Shown: positions 7,858 to 17,267 of the stretch, piece after piece
Layout of the letters: the number at the start of each line of letters is the position of its first letter
How positions within the stretch are numbered: position 1 is the stretch's first letter
Assembly (NCBI RefSeq): GCF_017487345.1
Contig: NZ_CP062006.1
Span: forward strand, 1,618,001-1,682,000
Reading direction: 5' to 3'
Length of the DNA: 64,000 bases
Source of the DNA: Brevundimonas pondensis
Lineage (GTDB): Bacteria; Pseudomonadota; Alphaproteobacteria; Caulobacterales; Caulobacteraceae
The notes under the pieces: model-generated
What the model saw: the letters and a program-made list of their open reading frames with translations, nothing else
What the model was told of the DNA's origin: nothing
Databases searched by the model: none
Program-made: the position numbers and the translations under genes

Positions 7858-10109
7858 TGACGGAACTCCCCGCGGCGCAGACTGAAGGCCAGAGCCCCGA
7901 GCGTTCGCTCTGGGGGCGTCTTTCCGGCAGCCGTGTTCGGGCTCTTTTCGGCACGGCCTACGCCGTTGCCTTCCTGACTACGGCGGCGGCCATCTGGTTG
8001 GTGGCTATTGCGCCGGGTGCGACAACGGGCGGAGATGCGCGTACTGCGGCCAGCCGGGCGGTTCTCTTCATCCTTCTGGCCAATCTGGTGCTTATCGGGG
8101 GGCTCGCGGCGGTCATCGGCATGCGGGTCTTGCGTCTGACGCGGAACCGGAACGATCCCGGCGCGCGGCTGCATCTGCGCTTCGTCACCTTGTTCTCGTT
8201 GGTTGCGGTCGTCCCGGCTGTTCTGATCGCCCTGGTGTTCGGGGTCTTGGTCAACCGCGGCGTGGATCAGTGGTTCAGCACCAATGTCCGCTCGGCGGTC
8301 GAGAACGGCGCCGAGATCGGGAGGGCCTACGTCGCCGATGTCGGCGCAGGGCTGGAAGTCGACCTTGAGACCATGTCGACTGAACTGGGCGGCGTGCGTT
8401 CCCTGTTCGACAATCGCATCCAGTTCTCGCGCGCCCTGGCGCAGATCGGTGAGTTCTTCGGCTATCCGGCTCTCTACATTTTGAATGACGACGGCGAGGT
8501 GCTGGCCAGCGGCGAGCAGCCTGGAGCGCCTCCTTACGTCGCGCCGCCACGCGAGGCCTTCGAGACGGTGGCCGCCGGTGAGGTCGCGCCGACGACGGTT
8601 ACCGAGAATCCCGACATGGTGCGGGCGCTCTACCCGCTGCCCGACTACGGCCACGCCTACCTCTATGTCGTACGGCCTCTGGCGCCCGGCCTTATCCAAC
8701 GGATGCGCAACGGCGAGGAATCCATCGCCGCCTATCGGGCCGCCGAGGAAAGCCGGGCGCGAATTCAGACCGCCTTCGCTCTCAGCTATCTGGAGACGGC
8801 GCTGCTGGTGCTTGTGGGCGCTGTGTGGCTGGCTATGTCGGCCGCGAGTTCAATCTCGGCGCCCATCGGCCGTCTGGTAAAGGCGGCGGATCAGGTATCT
8901 GGCGGCGATTTGAGTGCGCGGGTTGATAACGCAGGTGCGCCATCCGACCTGGTTGTCCTGTCCGAGGCCTTTAATCGCATGACGGGGGATATCATGACCC
9001 AACAGGCGGCGCTAAAGGCCGCCAGCGACGACGCTCAGGGACGTAGCCGGTTCATCGAGACCGTTCTGTCAGGCGTCAGCGCGGGGGTCATTGGTCTGGA
9101 CCGGTTGGGGCGTATCTCGGCCATCAACGACAGCGCCAGTCAGTTGCTGGCGATCAGCGAGGCGGATGTCCAGGGTCGCCTGCTGGCCGAGGTCGCGCCG
9201 GAGTTGGCTGAACTGTCCGAGCGCGCCGAGGCCCACATCGAGGAAGATATCGACGTCAGTCGCGATGGCGAGACACGCCGCCTGCGGGTCCGTATCGAAG
9301 GCGGACAGGGCGGTGAGATGGTGCTGACCTTCGACGACATCACCCGCCTTGTGACGGCGCAACGAAACGCCGCCTGGCGTGATGTGGCTCGCCGTATCGC
9401 CCATGAGATCAAGAACCCGCTGACACCGATCCAGCTGTCGGCGGAACGCTTGCGCCGCAAGTATCGCTCGCAGGTCGGCGACGACGTCGAGGTCTTTGAC
9501 CGCTGCACCGAGACCATCATCCGTCAGGTTGGCGATATCGGGCGGATGGTGGATGAGTTTTCCTCCTTCGCCCGCATGCCCGCGCCACGCTTTACTCGTG
9601 AGAACCCGGCTGAAATGTTGCGCGAAGCGGTCTTCGCCCAGCGTGTTGCAGCGGCGGACATCGGCGTCGAATTGGTCGAGCCCCTACCGGACGTGGTCCT
9701 GCAATGCGACGGTCGCATGGTGGGACAGGCCCTTGCCAATATTCTGAAAAACGCGGGCGAGGCTGTCAGCGCCAGGCGAGCACGGGAGCCAGTCCCGGCG
9801 GGCGCGAACGGCATCATCGCCCGGCTGACTGTCGAGGGGGGCGTCGCCACCTTCGCCATAGAAGACGACGGGGTCGGCCTGCCGGCCAAGGATCGCGATC
9901 GCCTGGCCGAGCCCTATGTGACGACGCGCGAGAAGGGCACGGGCCTGGGCCTGGCCATCGTCAAACGCATCTGTGAAGACCATGGCGGCGAGCTCAAGCT
10001 GGCGGATGCCGAAACCCTGTCGGGCGCCCGCGTGTGCCTGACCTTCCCCCTGACCCAAGACAGCAAGGCTGCTCACCGTGCCCCCGGCGCGGCGCGAGCG
10101 GCGGAGTAA
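7854..10109 (+). CDS. ntrY: NtrY-type membrane sensor histidine kinase
   Basis: The 751-residue kinase has N-terminal transmembrane helices (about residues 30-130), an extracytoplasmic segment, another helix near 310 and a HAMP region. A PAS-like domain follows, then HisKA with the phospho-acceptor His517 in AHEIKNPLTPIQLSAERL and HATPase_c with DDGVGLP and GTGLGLAIV boxes. NtrY phosphorylates NtrX and is linked in alphaproteobacteria to nitrogen, redox and envelope control. GTG at 7854 overlaps the dusB stop by 4 nt, and an ATG at 7857 is an equally possible start. ntrX follows after 10 nt. Confidence 0.95.
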   Translation: MMTELPAAQTEGQSPERSLWGRLSGSRVRALFGTAYAVAFLTTAAAIWLVAIAPGATTGGDARTAASRAVLFILLANLVLIGGLAAVIGMRVLRLTRNRNDPGARLHLRFVTLFSLVAVVPAVLIALVFGVLVNRGVDQWFSTNVRSAVENGAEIGRAYVADVGAGLEVDLETMSTELGGVRSLFDNRIQFSRALAQIGEFFGYPALYILNDDGEVLASGEQPGAPPYVAPPREAFETVAAGEVAPTTVTENPDMVRALYPLPDYGHAYLYVVRPLAPGLIQRMRNGEESIAAYRAAEESRARIQTAFALSYLETALLVLVGAVWLAMSAASSISAPIGRLVKAADQVSGGDLSARVDNAGAPSDLVVLSEAFNRMTGDIMTQQAALKAASDDAQGRSRFIETVLSGVSAGVIGLDRLGRISAINDSASQLLAISEADVQGRLLAEVAPELAELSERAEAHIEEDIDVSRDGETRRLRVRIEGGQGGEMVLTFDDITRLVTAQRNAAWRDVARRIAHEIKNPLTPIQLSAERLRRKYRSQVGDDVEVFDRCTETIIRQVGDIGRMVDEFSSFARMPAPRFTRENPAEMLREAVFAQRVAAADIGVELVEPLPDVVLQCDGRMVGQALANILKNAGEAVSARRAREPVPAGANGIIARLTVEGGVATFAIEDDGVGLPAKDRDRLAEPYVTTREKGTGLGLAIVKRICEDHGGELKLADAETLSGARVCLTFPLTQDSKAAHRAPGAARAAE

Positions 10110-10119
10110 GAGAGGCGTC

Positions 10120-11529
10120 ATGCGAAACACCGGTGCCGATATTCTGGTCGTGGACGACGAAGCGGACATCCGCGAGCTGGTCTCCGGCCTGCTGGAGGAC
10201 GAGGGCCACTCGGTCCGCGTGGCCGCCAATTCGGACGAGGCCCTGGCGGCGATCCGGGCGCGCAAGCCCTCGTTGGCCGTGCTGGATATCTGGATGCAGG
10301 GCGGCGGTCTGGACGGGCTGGAACTGCTGGACGTGGTCAAGGGGCTGGATGAGGATCTGCCGGTCGTCATGATCTCGGGGCACGGCAATATCGAAACCGC
10401 CGTCAGCGCTTTGAAACGCGGCGCCTATGACTTCATCGAGAAGCCCTTCAAATCGGATCGCCTGGTGGTTGTGGTCGAGCGCGCGCTGGAAGCCGCCGCG
10501 TTGAAGCGGGAAAATCGCCGTCTGCGCGCCCAGACCATGGCGCCATCCGGTCTGATTGGAAAATCGGCGGCGGCCCAGCTGCTGCGCGGCACCATAGCCA
10601 AGGTGGCGCCGGCCAACAGCCGCGTCCTGATCTCGGGGCCTCCGGGCTCCGGCAAGGAATTGGTCGCCCGCCAGATTCATGACGCCAGCCCTCGCTCCAA
10701 GGCCGAGTTTGTCGCGATCTCGGCCGCAGGCATGACGCCGGAGCGTTTGGACGTCGAACTGTTCGGCGAAGAGGGGGGGGACGGTCGTCCGCGCAAGATC
10801 GGCGTGTTCGAGCGCGCCCATAACGGCACCCTCTACCTGGACGATGTGGGCGATATGCCGCGGGAAAGTCAGAGCCGTATCCTGCGTGTTCTGGTCGAGC
10901 AGCGTTTTCGCCGGGTTGGCGGTGAACAGGACGTTCAGGTGGATGTCCGAGTCGTCACCTCGACCGCCCGCGACCTGAAGGTGGAGATCGCCGAAGGACG
11001 GTTCCGTGAGGACCTGTTCCATCGCCTGAACGTTGTGCCGATCCGCGTCCCGCCGCTGTCCGAGCGCCGCGAGGACATTGGGGAGTTGATCGACTATTTC
11101 GTGGAGAGCCTGGCGGTTTCGCAGGGCTTGCCGCGGCGCCGGGTCGCTGACGACGCCCTTGCCGTGCTTCAGGTGCATCCCTGGCCGGGAAACGTGCGTC
11201 AGCTTCGGAACAACGTCGAGCGTCTGCTTATTCTGGCGATCGGCGATCCCGAGGAACCGATTACGGCTGACATGCTGCCGCAGGAAGTGGCGTCCAACGG
11301 GTCATCGGCCTCACTGGGCGCTGATCGGATCATCGCCCTGCCTTTGCGAGAGGCGCGCGAAGTGTTCGAGCGGGAGTATCTGGCCGCGCAAATCATGCGT
11401 TTCGGCGGAAATATCTCGCGCACGGCCGCCTTCATCGGCATGGAAAGATCCGCACTGCACCGCAAACTGAAGTCGCTGGGCGTTTCGCCCGCCCGCGGCG
11501 GCGAAGACGAAGAAGGAGAGGGCGCCTGA
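10120..11529 (+). CDS. ntrX: NtrX response regulator (REC-AAA+-HTH)
   Basis: The frame opens at 10078, but ATG 10120 has an AAGAGAGG ribosome site and gives the normal NtrX N-terminus (469 residues). Domains are REC with phospho-acceptor D56 and K108, and AAA+ with Walker A GPPGSGKE (173-180) and Walker B YLDDVGDM (239-246). A Fis-type HTH lies near 435-460. Where sigma-54 activators have GAFTGA (about 217-228) the sequence reads GEEGGDGRPRKI, so contact with sigma-54 is unlikely, as in other alphaproteobacterial NtrX proteins. The stop overlaps the next start by one base (TGATG). Confidence 0.95.
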   Translation: MRNTGADILVVDDEADIRELVSGLLEDEGHSVRVAANSDEALAAIRARKPSLAVLDIWMQGGGLDGLELLDVVKGLDEDLPVVMISGHGNIETAVSALKRGAYDFIEKPFKSDRLVVVVERALEAAALKRENRRLRAQTMAPSGLIGKSAAAQLLRGTIAKVAPANSRVLISGPPGSGKELVARQIHDASPRSKAEFVAISAAGMTPERLDVELFGEEGGDGRPRKIGVFERAHNGTLYLDDVGDMPRESQSRILRVLVEQRFRRVGGEQDVQVDVRVVTSTARDLKVEIAEGRFREDLFHRLNVVPIRVPPLSERREDIGELIDYFVESLAVSQGLPRRRVADDALAVLQVHPWPGNVRQLRNNVERLLILAIGDPEEPITADMLPQEVASNGSSASLGADRIIALPLREAREVFEREYLAAQIMRFGGNISRTAAFIGMERSALHRKLKSLGVSPARGGEDEEGEGA

Positions 11530-12389
11530 TGTCCAGGATCGCCTACGTCAACGGAACCTATCAGCCGCACAACGGCGCCACGGTTCACATCGAGGATCGC
11601 GGCTTCCAGTTCGCTGACGGGGTCTATGAAGTGTGGTCGGTGTTCGACGGCAGGTTGGCCGACTTTGAAGGCCATATGACCCGTCTGGCCCGCAGCCTGA
11701 CAGAGCTTCGCATCCCGATTCCGATGACGGCCCAGGCCCTCGAGCGCGTGCTCAAGGAAACCATCCGTCGCAATCGCGTTCGCAATGGTATCGTCTATCT
11801 GCAGGTCACGCGCGGCACCTCGCCGCGCGACCACGCCTTCCCGAAAGACACCCCGCCCAGCGTCATCGTGACGTCGAAGACCATTGACCTGGGCAAGGGC
11901 GAGGCCCTGGCCGCCAAGGGCGCGGCGGGCGTGACCATGCCCGACATCCGCTGGGGCCGTTGCGACATCAAGACCGTGGGTCTGCTCCCTAATGTCCTGG
12001 CCAAGCAAGCGGCGCGCGAGAAGGGCGCCTATGAGTGTCTGATGGTCGACGATATGGGTCTGGTAACGGAAGGCTCGTCCACCAACGCCTGGATCGTCGA
12101 TGAGAACGGCAAGCTGCGGACCCGCGACACCCAGGCCAATATCTTGCGCGGCATAACCCGTACGGCGATCCTGAAGCTGGCCGAGGCGGAAGGCATCGAA
12201 CTGGACGAACGCCCGTTCAGCGTGGACGAGGCTAAGCGCGCCAAGGAGGTCTTCGTCACCGCCGCCAGTTCTTTTGTCATGCCCATCGTGTCGTTGGACG
12301 GGTCGAAGATCGCAGACGGAAAGCCGGGCCCGGTCGCGACCCGTCTGCGTCAGGTCTATCTGGAGCAGGCAAGGCGCGACGCGGTCTGA
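11529..12389 (+). CDS. D-amino-acid transaminase (class IV, PLP-dependent)
   Basis: The 286-residue fold-type IV aminotransferase has the N-terminal VHIEDRGFQFADGVYEV motif of the D-alanine aminotransferase group. The PLP lysine K148 lies in DIKTVGLLPNVLAK, and a phosphate-binding EGSSTNAW loop is present. It interconverts D-amino acids and 2-oxo acids, for example D-alanine and D-glutamate for peptidoglycan. Exact specificity is not readable, and a branched-chain or 4-amino-4-deoxychorismate role is less likely. It is the third gene of a tight run after ntrYX, so it may share their transcript. Confidence 0.85.
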   Translation: MSRIAYVNGTYQPHNGATVHIEDRGFQFADGVYEVWSVFDGRLADFEGHMTRLARSLTELRIPIPMTAQALERVLKETIRRNRVRNGIVYLQVTRGTSPRDHAFPKDTPPSVIVTSKTIDLGKGEALAAKGAAGVTMPDIRWGRCDIKTVGLLPNVLAKQAAREKGAYECLMVDDMGLVTEGSSTNAWIVDENGKLRTRDTQANILRGITRTAILKLAEAEGIELDERPFSVDEAKRAKEVFVTAASSFVMPIVSLDGSKIADGKPGPVATRLRQVYLEQARRDAV

Positions 12390-12396
12390 TATCCTG

Positions 12397-13161
12397 ATGT
12401 TCAGACGCCTGTTTCAGCGTGACAGTTCCGTCGCTCCGCTCCGTGACACCGATGCGGACTGGGATCGGATCGCGCGGTCCGATCCCTATTACGGGGTGCT
12501 GACAGATCCCCGGTTCAGGACTGAAAACCTGACAAAGGAGGCTCTGGCCGAATTCTTCAAAAGCGGCGAGGGCGCTGTGAAGCAGGCCGCAAAGCGCCTG
12601 AAGAGCCGCCATGCGGATTTCGCCCCTGCCTCTGCGCTGGATTTCGGATGCGGCGTCGGACGTCTGACCCGCGCCCTGGCCGCCATGACCGGCGACGCCT
12701 ATGGGGTGGACGTCGCCGAAGCCATGCTGGCCGAAGCACGCCAGCATGCTCCGACGAGCGCCGCCTTCGGGCGTGAGTTGCCGGAGCGAGCCTTCGACTG
12801 GATCGTGTCGTTGATCGTCTTTCAGCACATTCCGCCAGAGCGTGGCTATCGTTTGCTGGAAGCCCTTTTGCAGCGTCTGGCGCCAGGGGGCTTTGTGACC
12901 TTGCAGTTCGCGCTCTATCGCGATCCCGTGCATGCCGGGGCTCTAGGCGGGCGCATTGTGGTGGATGGCGGGACCGCCCGTGCGGTGAACGCCCCCGTTC
13001 TGCACGATTTGCCGAAGGGGGAGATGGTGATGTTCGACTATGATCTGACAGTGATCGTCGCCATCCTGGCGGCAGGCGGTGTGACAGATCTGGACCTGGT
13101 TCACACCAACCATGGCGGTTTCCACGGCGCCTTCCTATATGGCCGGCGTGCTGCATCGTAA
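12397..13161 (+). CDS. Class I SAM-dependent methyltransferase
   Basis: The open frame extends back into the aminotransferase, but ATG 12397, 7 nt after its stop, gives a sensible 254-residue protein. It has the Rossmann SAM-binding motif LDFGCGVGRLTRAL, then the acidic-loop VDVAEAML and FDWIVSLIVFQHIPPERG as motifs I to IV. The substrate is unknown. It lies between the D-amino-acid transaminase and hfq on the same strand. No regulatory element can be pinned to it. Confidence 0.85.
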   Translation: MFRRLFQRDSSVAPLRDTDADWDRIARSDPYYGVLTDPRFRTENLTKEALAEFFKSGEGAVKQAAKRLKSRHADFAPASALDFGCGVGRLTRALAAMTGDAYGVDVAEAMLAEARQHAPTSAAFGRELPERAFDWIVSLIVFQHIPPERGYRLLEALLQRLAPGGFVTLQFALYRDPVHAGALGGRIVVDGGTARAVNAPVLHDLPKGEMVMFDYDLTVIVAILAAGGVTDLDLVHTNHGGFHGAFLYGRRAAS

Positions 13162-13289
13162 GCGCATGCTTCCGCGGAAAGGCTGAGGGAAACCCATTGC
13201 GACCTTGAGCCGACGGCGGTTAAGGTCATCGCGCCTTCCCGGCCCGCGCCTCACGGCGACGAATAACCAAGAACAGGAAAAAACCTGCC

Positions 13290-13535
13290 ATGTCGCAAGA
13301 CAAACGCCAGAACCTTCAGGACACCTTCCTCAACAGCGTCCGCAAGACCAAAACCCCGCTGACCATCTTCCTGGTCAACGGCGTCAAGCTGCAGGGCATT
13401 GTGACCTGGTTCGACAACTTCTGTGTGCTGCTGCGTCGCGATGGCCAGTCGCAGCTCGTCTACAAGCACGCCATCTCGACCATCATGCCGTCCGCGCCCG
13501 TACAGATGTACGAGCCCGATGCCGAAGAAGACTGA
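13290..13535 (+). CDS. hfq: RNA chaperone Hfq
   Basis: The 81-residue protein carries the Sm1 motif with the [24 protein letters not shown] segment and the Sm2 motif YKHAIST, both nearly identical to known Hfq proteins. The C-terminal tail is short and acidic, as in alphaproteobacteria. It forms a hexameric ring that anneals small RNAs with mRNAs. A purine-rich AACAGGAAAAAACC stretch precedes the ATG. hflX begins immediately after its stop codon, reproducing the widespread hfq-hflX pairing. Confidence 0.98.
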   Translation: MSQDKRQNLQDTFLNSVRKTKTPLTIFLVNGVKLQGIVTWFDNFCVLLRRDGQSQLVYKHAISTIMPSAPVQMYEPDAEED

Positions 13536-14849
13536 TTGACCTCCAAGCTCATCGACCACGCCGTTCCGCTGATCCGGGCGGTCGTCATCCACCCCGATCG
13601 CCGTTCGGATAGTCCACGACTGGCCTCTGAACGCCTTGAGGAAGCCGCGGGCCTGGCTCGGGCGCTGGACCTCGACGTGCGCGCCGAAGAGATCGTGCGC
13701 CTGCGCTCGACCACGCCCGCCACCTTGTTCGGAACCGGCAAGGTCGAGGAACTGGCCGCCCTGGTGCGCGCGGCCGATGCCGAGGCCGTGGTCATCGACG
13801 ATGACTTGTCTCCGGTACAGCAGCGCAATCTGGAGAAGGCGTGGGAGGTGAAGGTCATCGACCGCACCGGCCTGATCCTCGAAATCTTCGGCCGTCGCGC
13901 GCGCACGAAAGAAGGCCGGCTGCAAGTCGAACTGGCGCGTCTGGACTATGAGCGCTCGCGCCTGGTCCGCACCTGGACCCACCTGGAGCGCCAACGCGGC
14001 GGCACCGGCTCGACCGGCGGTCCGGGGGAAACCCAGATCGAGCTGGACCGACGTCTGATCGCCGACCGGATCGTGCGCCTGAAGGCCGAACTGGAAGATG
14101 TGCGTCGCACGCGCGGCCTGCACCGCAAGGCGCGCAAGAAGGTCCCTTTCCCCTCGGTGGCCCTGGTCGGCTACACCAATGCGGGCAAGTCGACGCTGTT
14201 CAATCGGCTGACCGGGTCCGAGGTTTTCGCCAAGGACCTGCTGTTCGCCACCCTGGATACGACCCAGCGCACCATCCGCCTGCCGCAGGGGCGTCCGGCC
14301 ATCATCGCCGACACCGTGGGATTTATCTCCGACCTGCCGCACGAACTGGTCGAGAGCTTCCGCGCCACTCTGGAAGAGGTGGGCGAGGCCGATCTGATCC
14401 TGCATGTCCGCGACATCGCATCGCCCGACAGCGACGCCCAGGCCGAGGACGTCGAGGCGGTGCTGGAGCAAATTCCCACGCCTGAGGGCAAGACCCGTCG
14501 GATTCTGGAAGTCTGGAACAAGACCGACCTTCTGGACGCCGATGTGCGAGAGGCCGTTCTGGGCCAGGCCGAGCGTCTGGCGCGCGAGGGCAAGGCGGTA
14601 GCCGTCTCGGCCTGGACGGGCGAGGGGGTTGAGGCCTTGCGCGAAGCCATCGCGGGTCTGATCGACGACGATCCCGAGACGCGTTTGACGCTTGAACCAC
14701 ATCAGGGCGAGGCCCTGGCCTGGCTGTATGAGAACGGCCGCGTGACCTTCCGCGATACGGACGAGCACGGTCGGACCCATCTGGTGGCGCGCCTGCACCC
14801 GGCGGCCCTGGGGCGGCTGGAGCGCCTCTACCCGGACATCATCGACTGA
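13536..14849 (+). CDS. hflX: Ribosome-associated GTPase HflX
   Basis: The 437-residue protein has the HflX N-terminal nucleotide-binding domain with the GGxGET-type linker (STGGPGETQIELDRR). The G-domain shows G1 GYTNAGKST, G3 DTVGF and G4 NKTD. HflX binds the 50S subunit and splits stalled ribosomes, for example after heat stress. The most upstream usable start is a TTG abutting the hfq TGA, so translation is probably coupled to hfq. The antiporter gene begins 4 nt after its stop. Confidence 0.97.
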   Translation: MTSKLIDHAVPLIRAVVIHPDRRSDSPRLASERLEEAAGLARALDLDVRAEEIVRLRSTTPATLFGTGKVEELAALVRAADAEAVVIDDDLSPVQQRNLEKAWEVKVIDRTGLILEIFGRRARTKEGRLQVELARLDYERSRLVRTWTHLERQRGGTGSTGGPGETQIELDRRLIADRIVRLKAELEDVRRTRGLHRKARKKVPFPSVALVGYTNAGKSTLFNRLTGSEVFAKDLLFATLDTTQRTIRLPQGRPAIIADTVGFISDLPHELVESFRATLEEVGEADLILHVRDIASPDSDAQAEDVEAVLEQIPTPEGKTRRILEVWNKTDLLDADVREAVLGQAERLAREGKAVAVSAWTGEGVEALREAIAGLIDDDPETRLTLEPHQGEALAWLYENGRVTFRDTDEHGRTHLVARLHPAALGRLERLYPDIID

Positions 14850-14853
14850 GCCC

Positions 14854-16482
14854 ATGCACCTGATCGAGACCACTCTGTTCCTGTTGCTGGCCGTGGTGCT
14901 GTCAGGCTGGGTGGCGCGGATCACGCGGATCGCCTTGCCGCTGGTGCAGATCGCCCTGGGGGCGACGGTCGTTCTGATCACGGGTGAAGCGGTTGATCTG
15001 AAGCCCGACATCTTCTTCTTGCTGTTCCTGCCGCCCCTGCTGTTCGTGGACGGCTGGCGCATCCCCAAGGAGGCGCTGCGACGTGACCGGGCCGTTATCC
15101 TGGAATTGGCGCTGGGCCTGGTGGTCTTTACCGTTGTGGGGTTGGGCTTCCTGATTCACTGGATGATCCCGGCCATGCCCCTGGCGGTGGCTTTCGCCCT
15201 GGCGGCCATCCTGTCGCCGACTGATCCGATTGCGGTTTCGGCCATCGCCTCGCGTGCGCCTATTCCCAAGCGGTTGATGCATATCCTGGAGGGCGAGTCG
15301 CTGCTGAACGATGCGACGGGCCTGACCTGCATGCGGATCGCCGTCATTGCGGCCACGACCGGGGCCTTCTCGCTGACCAGCGCGGTGGGGACCTTCGCCT
15401 GGCTGGCGGTTGCTGGCGTGACGGTGGGCATTGCCGTCACCCTCGCGATCGGTCTGATCAAGGGCTGGATCAGTCGCCGCTGGGGCGAGGATGTCGGCGG
15501 ACAGATCCTGATCAGTCTGTTGATGCCCTTCGCCGCCTATCTGGCGGCCGAAGCCATCCATGCCTCGGGTATTCTGGCCGCGGTGGCCGCCGGCGTGACC
15601 ATGAGCTTCACCGAGCGTCAGGGCTCGGCCATGGCGGCCACGCGCATCCGTCGCGCCGTGGTCTGGGACACGGTCCAGTTCGTCGCCAACGGCCTGATCT
15701 TCGTCATCCTTGGTGAACAGATGCCGTCGATCATGGCTCGCGCGGCGGAAGTCATCCAGTCAACCCAACACAAGGAGATCTGGTGGCTGGCCGTCTATGT
15801 CTTCGCCATTGTGGGGGCGCTGGCGGCCTTGCGCTTCGTCTGGGTGTGGGCCTCGCTGAAGCTGACCCTGTTCCGCAAGCGCGGCAAGCATGCGCCGCCG
15901 AAGGTGGGTCTGCGACTGGTGGCCGTCATGTCTTTGGCGGGGGTGCGCGGCGCCATCACGCTGGCGGGCATCCTGACCCTGCCGTTCGTACTCGGTGACG
16001 GCACGCCCATGCCAGCACGCAATCTGGCTATCTTCCTGGCGGCGGGGGTAATCATCGTCTCTCTGGTGCTGGCCAGCGTGGCCCTGCCGCGCCTGCTGAA
16101 GGGCATCGAACTGCCGCCGGAGCCATCGCATCTGGAAGAGGAAGACCGCTCACGCGTCGCTGCCGCCTCCGCCGCCATGCGCGCGATCGAGGACACGCAG
16201 CACGCCATGGCCGAGGGCAAGAGCAACCCCGACCTCTATGCCGAGACGGCCGCGCGGCTGATGGAGCTGTACCGCCATCGTATCGAGACGCGCACCCATG
16301 TCGAGGGCGACGACGTGGTGTTGGCTCGTCAGTCCGACGAGATTGAACGCCACCTGCGCCTGGCTGGACTGGCGGCTGAACGCGCCGAACTGGTGCGACT
16401 GGGCCGGATGCGGTTGGTCGATGAGGAAACGGCGCGTAAGCTGATCCGCGAAGTTGATCTGCAGGAACTGCGCTACGTCTGA
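14854..16482 (+). CDS. CPA1-family Na+(K+)/H+ antiporter
   Basis: The 542-residue protein has about 12 membrane helices followed by a roughly 130-residue cytoplasmic tail rich in charged residues. The ion-binding region reads LSPTDPIAVSAI and later EGESLLNDATGL, as in NhaP/NHE antiporters with the ND motif in helix 5. It would exchange sodium or potassium for protons across the inner membrane. It sits 4 nt after hflX and overlaps the convergent mazG by 10 nt. The cation preference cannot be deduced. Confidence 0.93.
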   Translation: MHLIETTLFLLLAVVLSGWVARITRIALPLVQIALGATVVLITGEAVDLKPDIFFLLFLPPLLFVDGWRIPKEALRRDRAVILELALGLVVFTVVGLGFLIHWMIPAMPLAVAFALAAILSPTDPIAVSAIASRAPIPKRLMHILEGESLLNDATGLTCMRIAVIAATTGAFSLTSAVGTFAWLAVAGVTVGIAVTLAIGLIKGWISRRWGEDVGGQILISLLMPFAAYLAAEAIHASGILAAVAAGVTMSFTERQGSAMAATRIRRAVVWDTVQFVANGLIFVILGEQMPSIMARAAEVIQSTQHKEIWWLAVYVFAIVGALAALRFVWVWASLKLTLFRKRGKHAPPKVGLRLVAVMSLAGVRGAITLAGILTLPFVLGDGTPMPARNLAIFLAAGVIIVSLVLASVALPRLLKGIELPPEPSHLEEEDRSRVAAASAAMRAIEDTQHAMAEGKSNPDLYAETAARLMELYRHRIETRTHVEGDDVVLARQSDEIERHLRLAGLAAERAELVRLGRMRLVDEETARKLIREVDLQELRYV

Positions 16483-17267
16483 GCCTTCTCGGCCGCCTTG
16501 GCGGCGTTCCACAGGGCGTCCATCTCGGCCAGGTTCGACTGTTCCGGCGTGCGGCCGTCCTTGGCCAGTTCGCCCTCGATGAAGCCAAAGCGGCGAACGA
16601 ACTTGGCGTTGGCGGCGCGCAGGGCGTCTTCGGGTTCGACCTCCAGCTTGCGGGCCAGGTTGGCGACGACGAACAGCAGGTCGCCCAGTTCCTCGCGCGC
16701 CTTTTCCTTGTCGCCGGCGGCGATCTCGACGCGCAGTTCCTCGACCTCCTCGGCCAGCTTGTCGAAGACTTCATCGGTCGAGGGCCAGTCGAAGCCGACG
16801 CGACCGGCGCGCCTTGTCAGCTTGGCGGCGCGGGTCAGGGCGGGCAAACCGACCGGCACGTCGTCCAGTACGCCGTGCTGTGCCTTGGCCTTGCGCTCGG
16901 CGGCCTTGATGTCCTCCCAGCGGGCCTTCTGAGCCGAACCGCTAGGCTTGGCGGCTTCCTCGCCAAAGACGTGGGGGTGACGGCGGACCAGCTTGTCGGC
17001 CATGGCTTCGGCCACGTCGTCAAAGGCGAAGTGCCCGGCTTCCTCGGCCATGCGGGCGTGGAAGACGACCTGGAACAGCAGGTCGCCCAGTTCGATCTTC
17101 AACTCCTCCATGTCCGCGCGCTCGATGGCGTCGGCGACCTCGTAGGCTTCCTCAATCGTATAGGGGGCGATGGTCGCGAAGGTCTGTTCGACGTCCCAGG
17201 GGCAACCGCCGTTCGGATCGCGCAGGCGAACCATGATCTCTTTCAGGCGGTCGACGGAGTGGGTCAT
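16473..17267 (-). CDS. mazG: Nucleoside triphosphate pyrophosphohydrolase MazG
   Basis: The 264-residue protein has two MazG domains in tandem. The first contains CPWDVEQTFATIAPYTIEEAYEV and the second the EEVEEL...EELGDLLF metal-binding helices. MazG hydrolyses NTPs to NMP and pyrophosphate, cleaning abnormal nucleotides and affecting ppGpp in some bacteria. Its ATG directly follows the stop of the upstream transporter gene (TGA-ATG), so the two are probably one minus-strand operon. It overlaps the antiporter tail to tail by 10 nt. Confidence 0.96.
   Translation of the reverse strand: MTHSVDRLKEIMVRLRDPNGGCPWDVEQTFATIAPYTIEEAYEVADAIERADMEELKIELGDLLFQVVFHARMAEEAGHFAFDDVAEAMADKLVRRHPHVFGEEAAKPSGSAQKARWEDIKAAERKAKAQHGVLDDVPVGLPALTRAAKLTRRAGRVGFDWPSTDEVFDKLAEEVEELRVEIAAGDKEKAREELGDLLFVVANLARKLEVEPEDALRAANAKFVRRFGFIEGELAKDGRTPEQSNLAEMDALWNAAKAAEKAQT

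Noticed and set aside
13251..15068. A 605-residue minus-strand frame across hfq and hflX
   Set aside because: It opposes two unmistakable genes and shows no domain of its own.
16473..17267. MazG as part of a phage-defence locus
   Set aside because: It is the full two-domain housekeeping form, in an operon with a sugar-type transporter and without defence genes.
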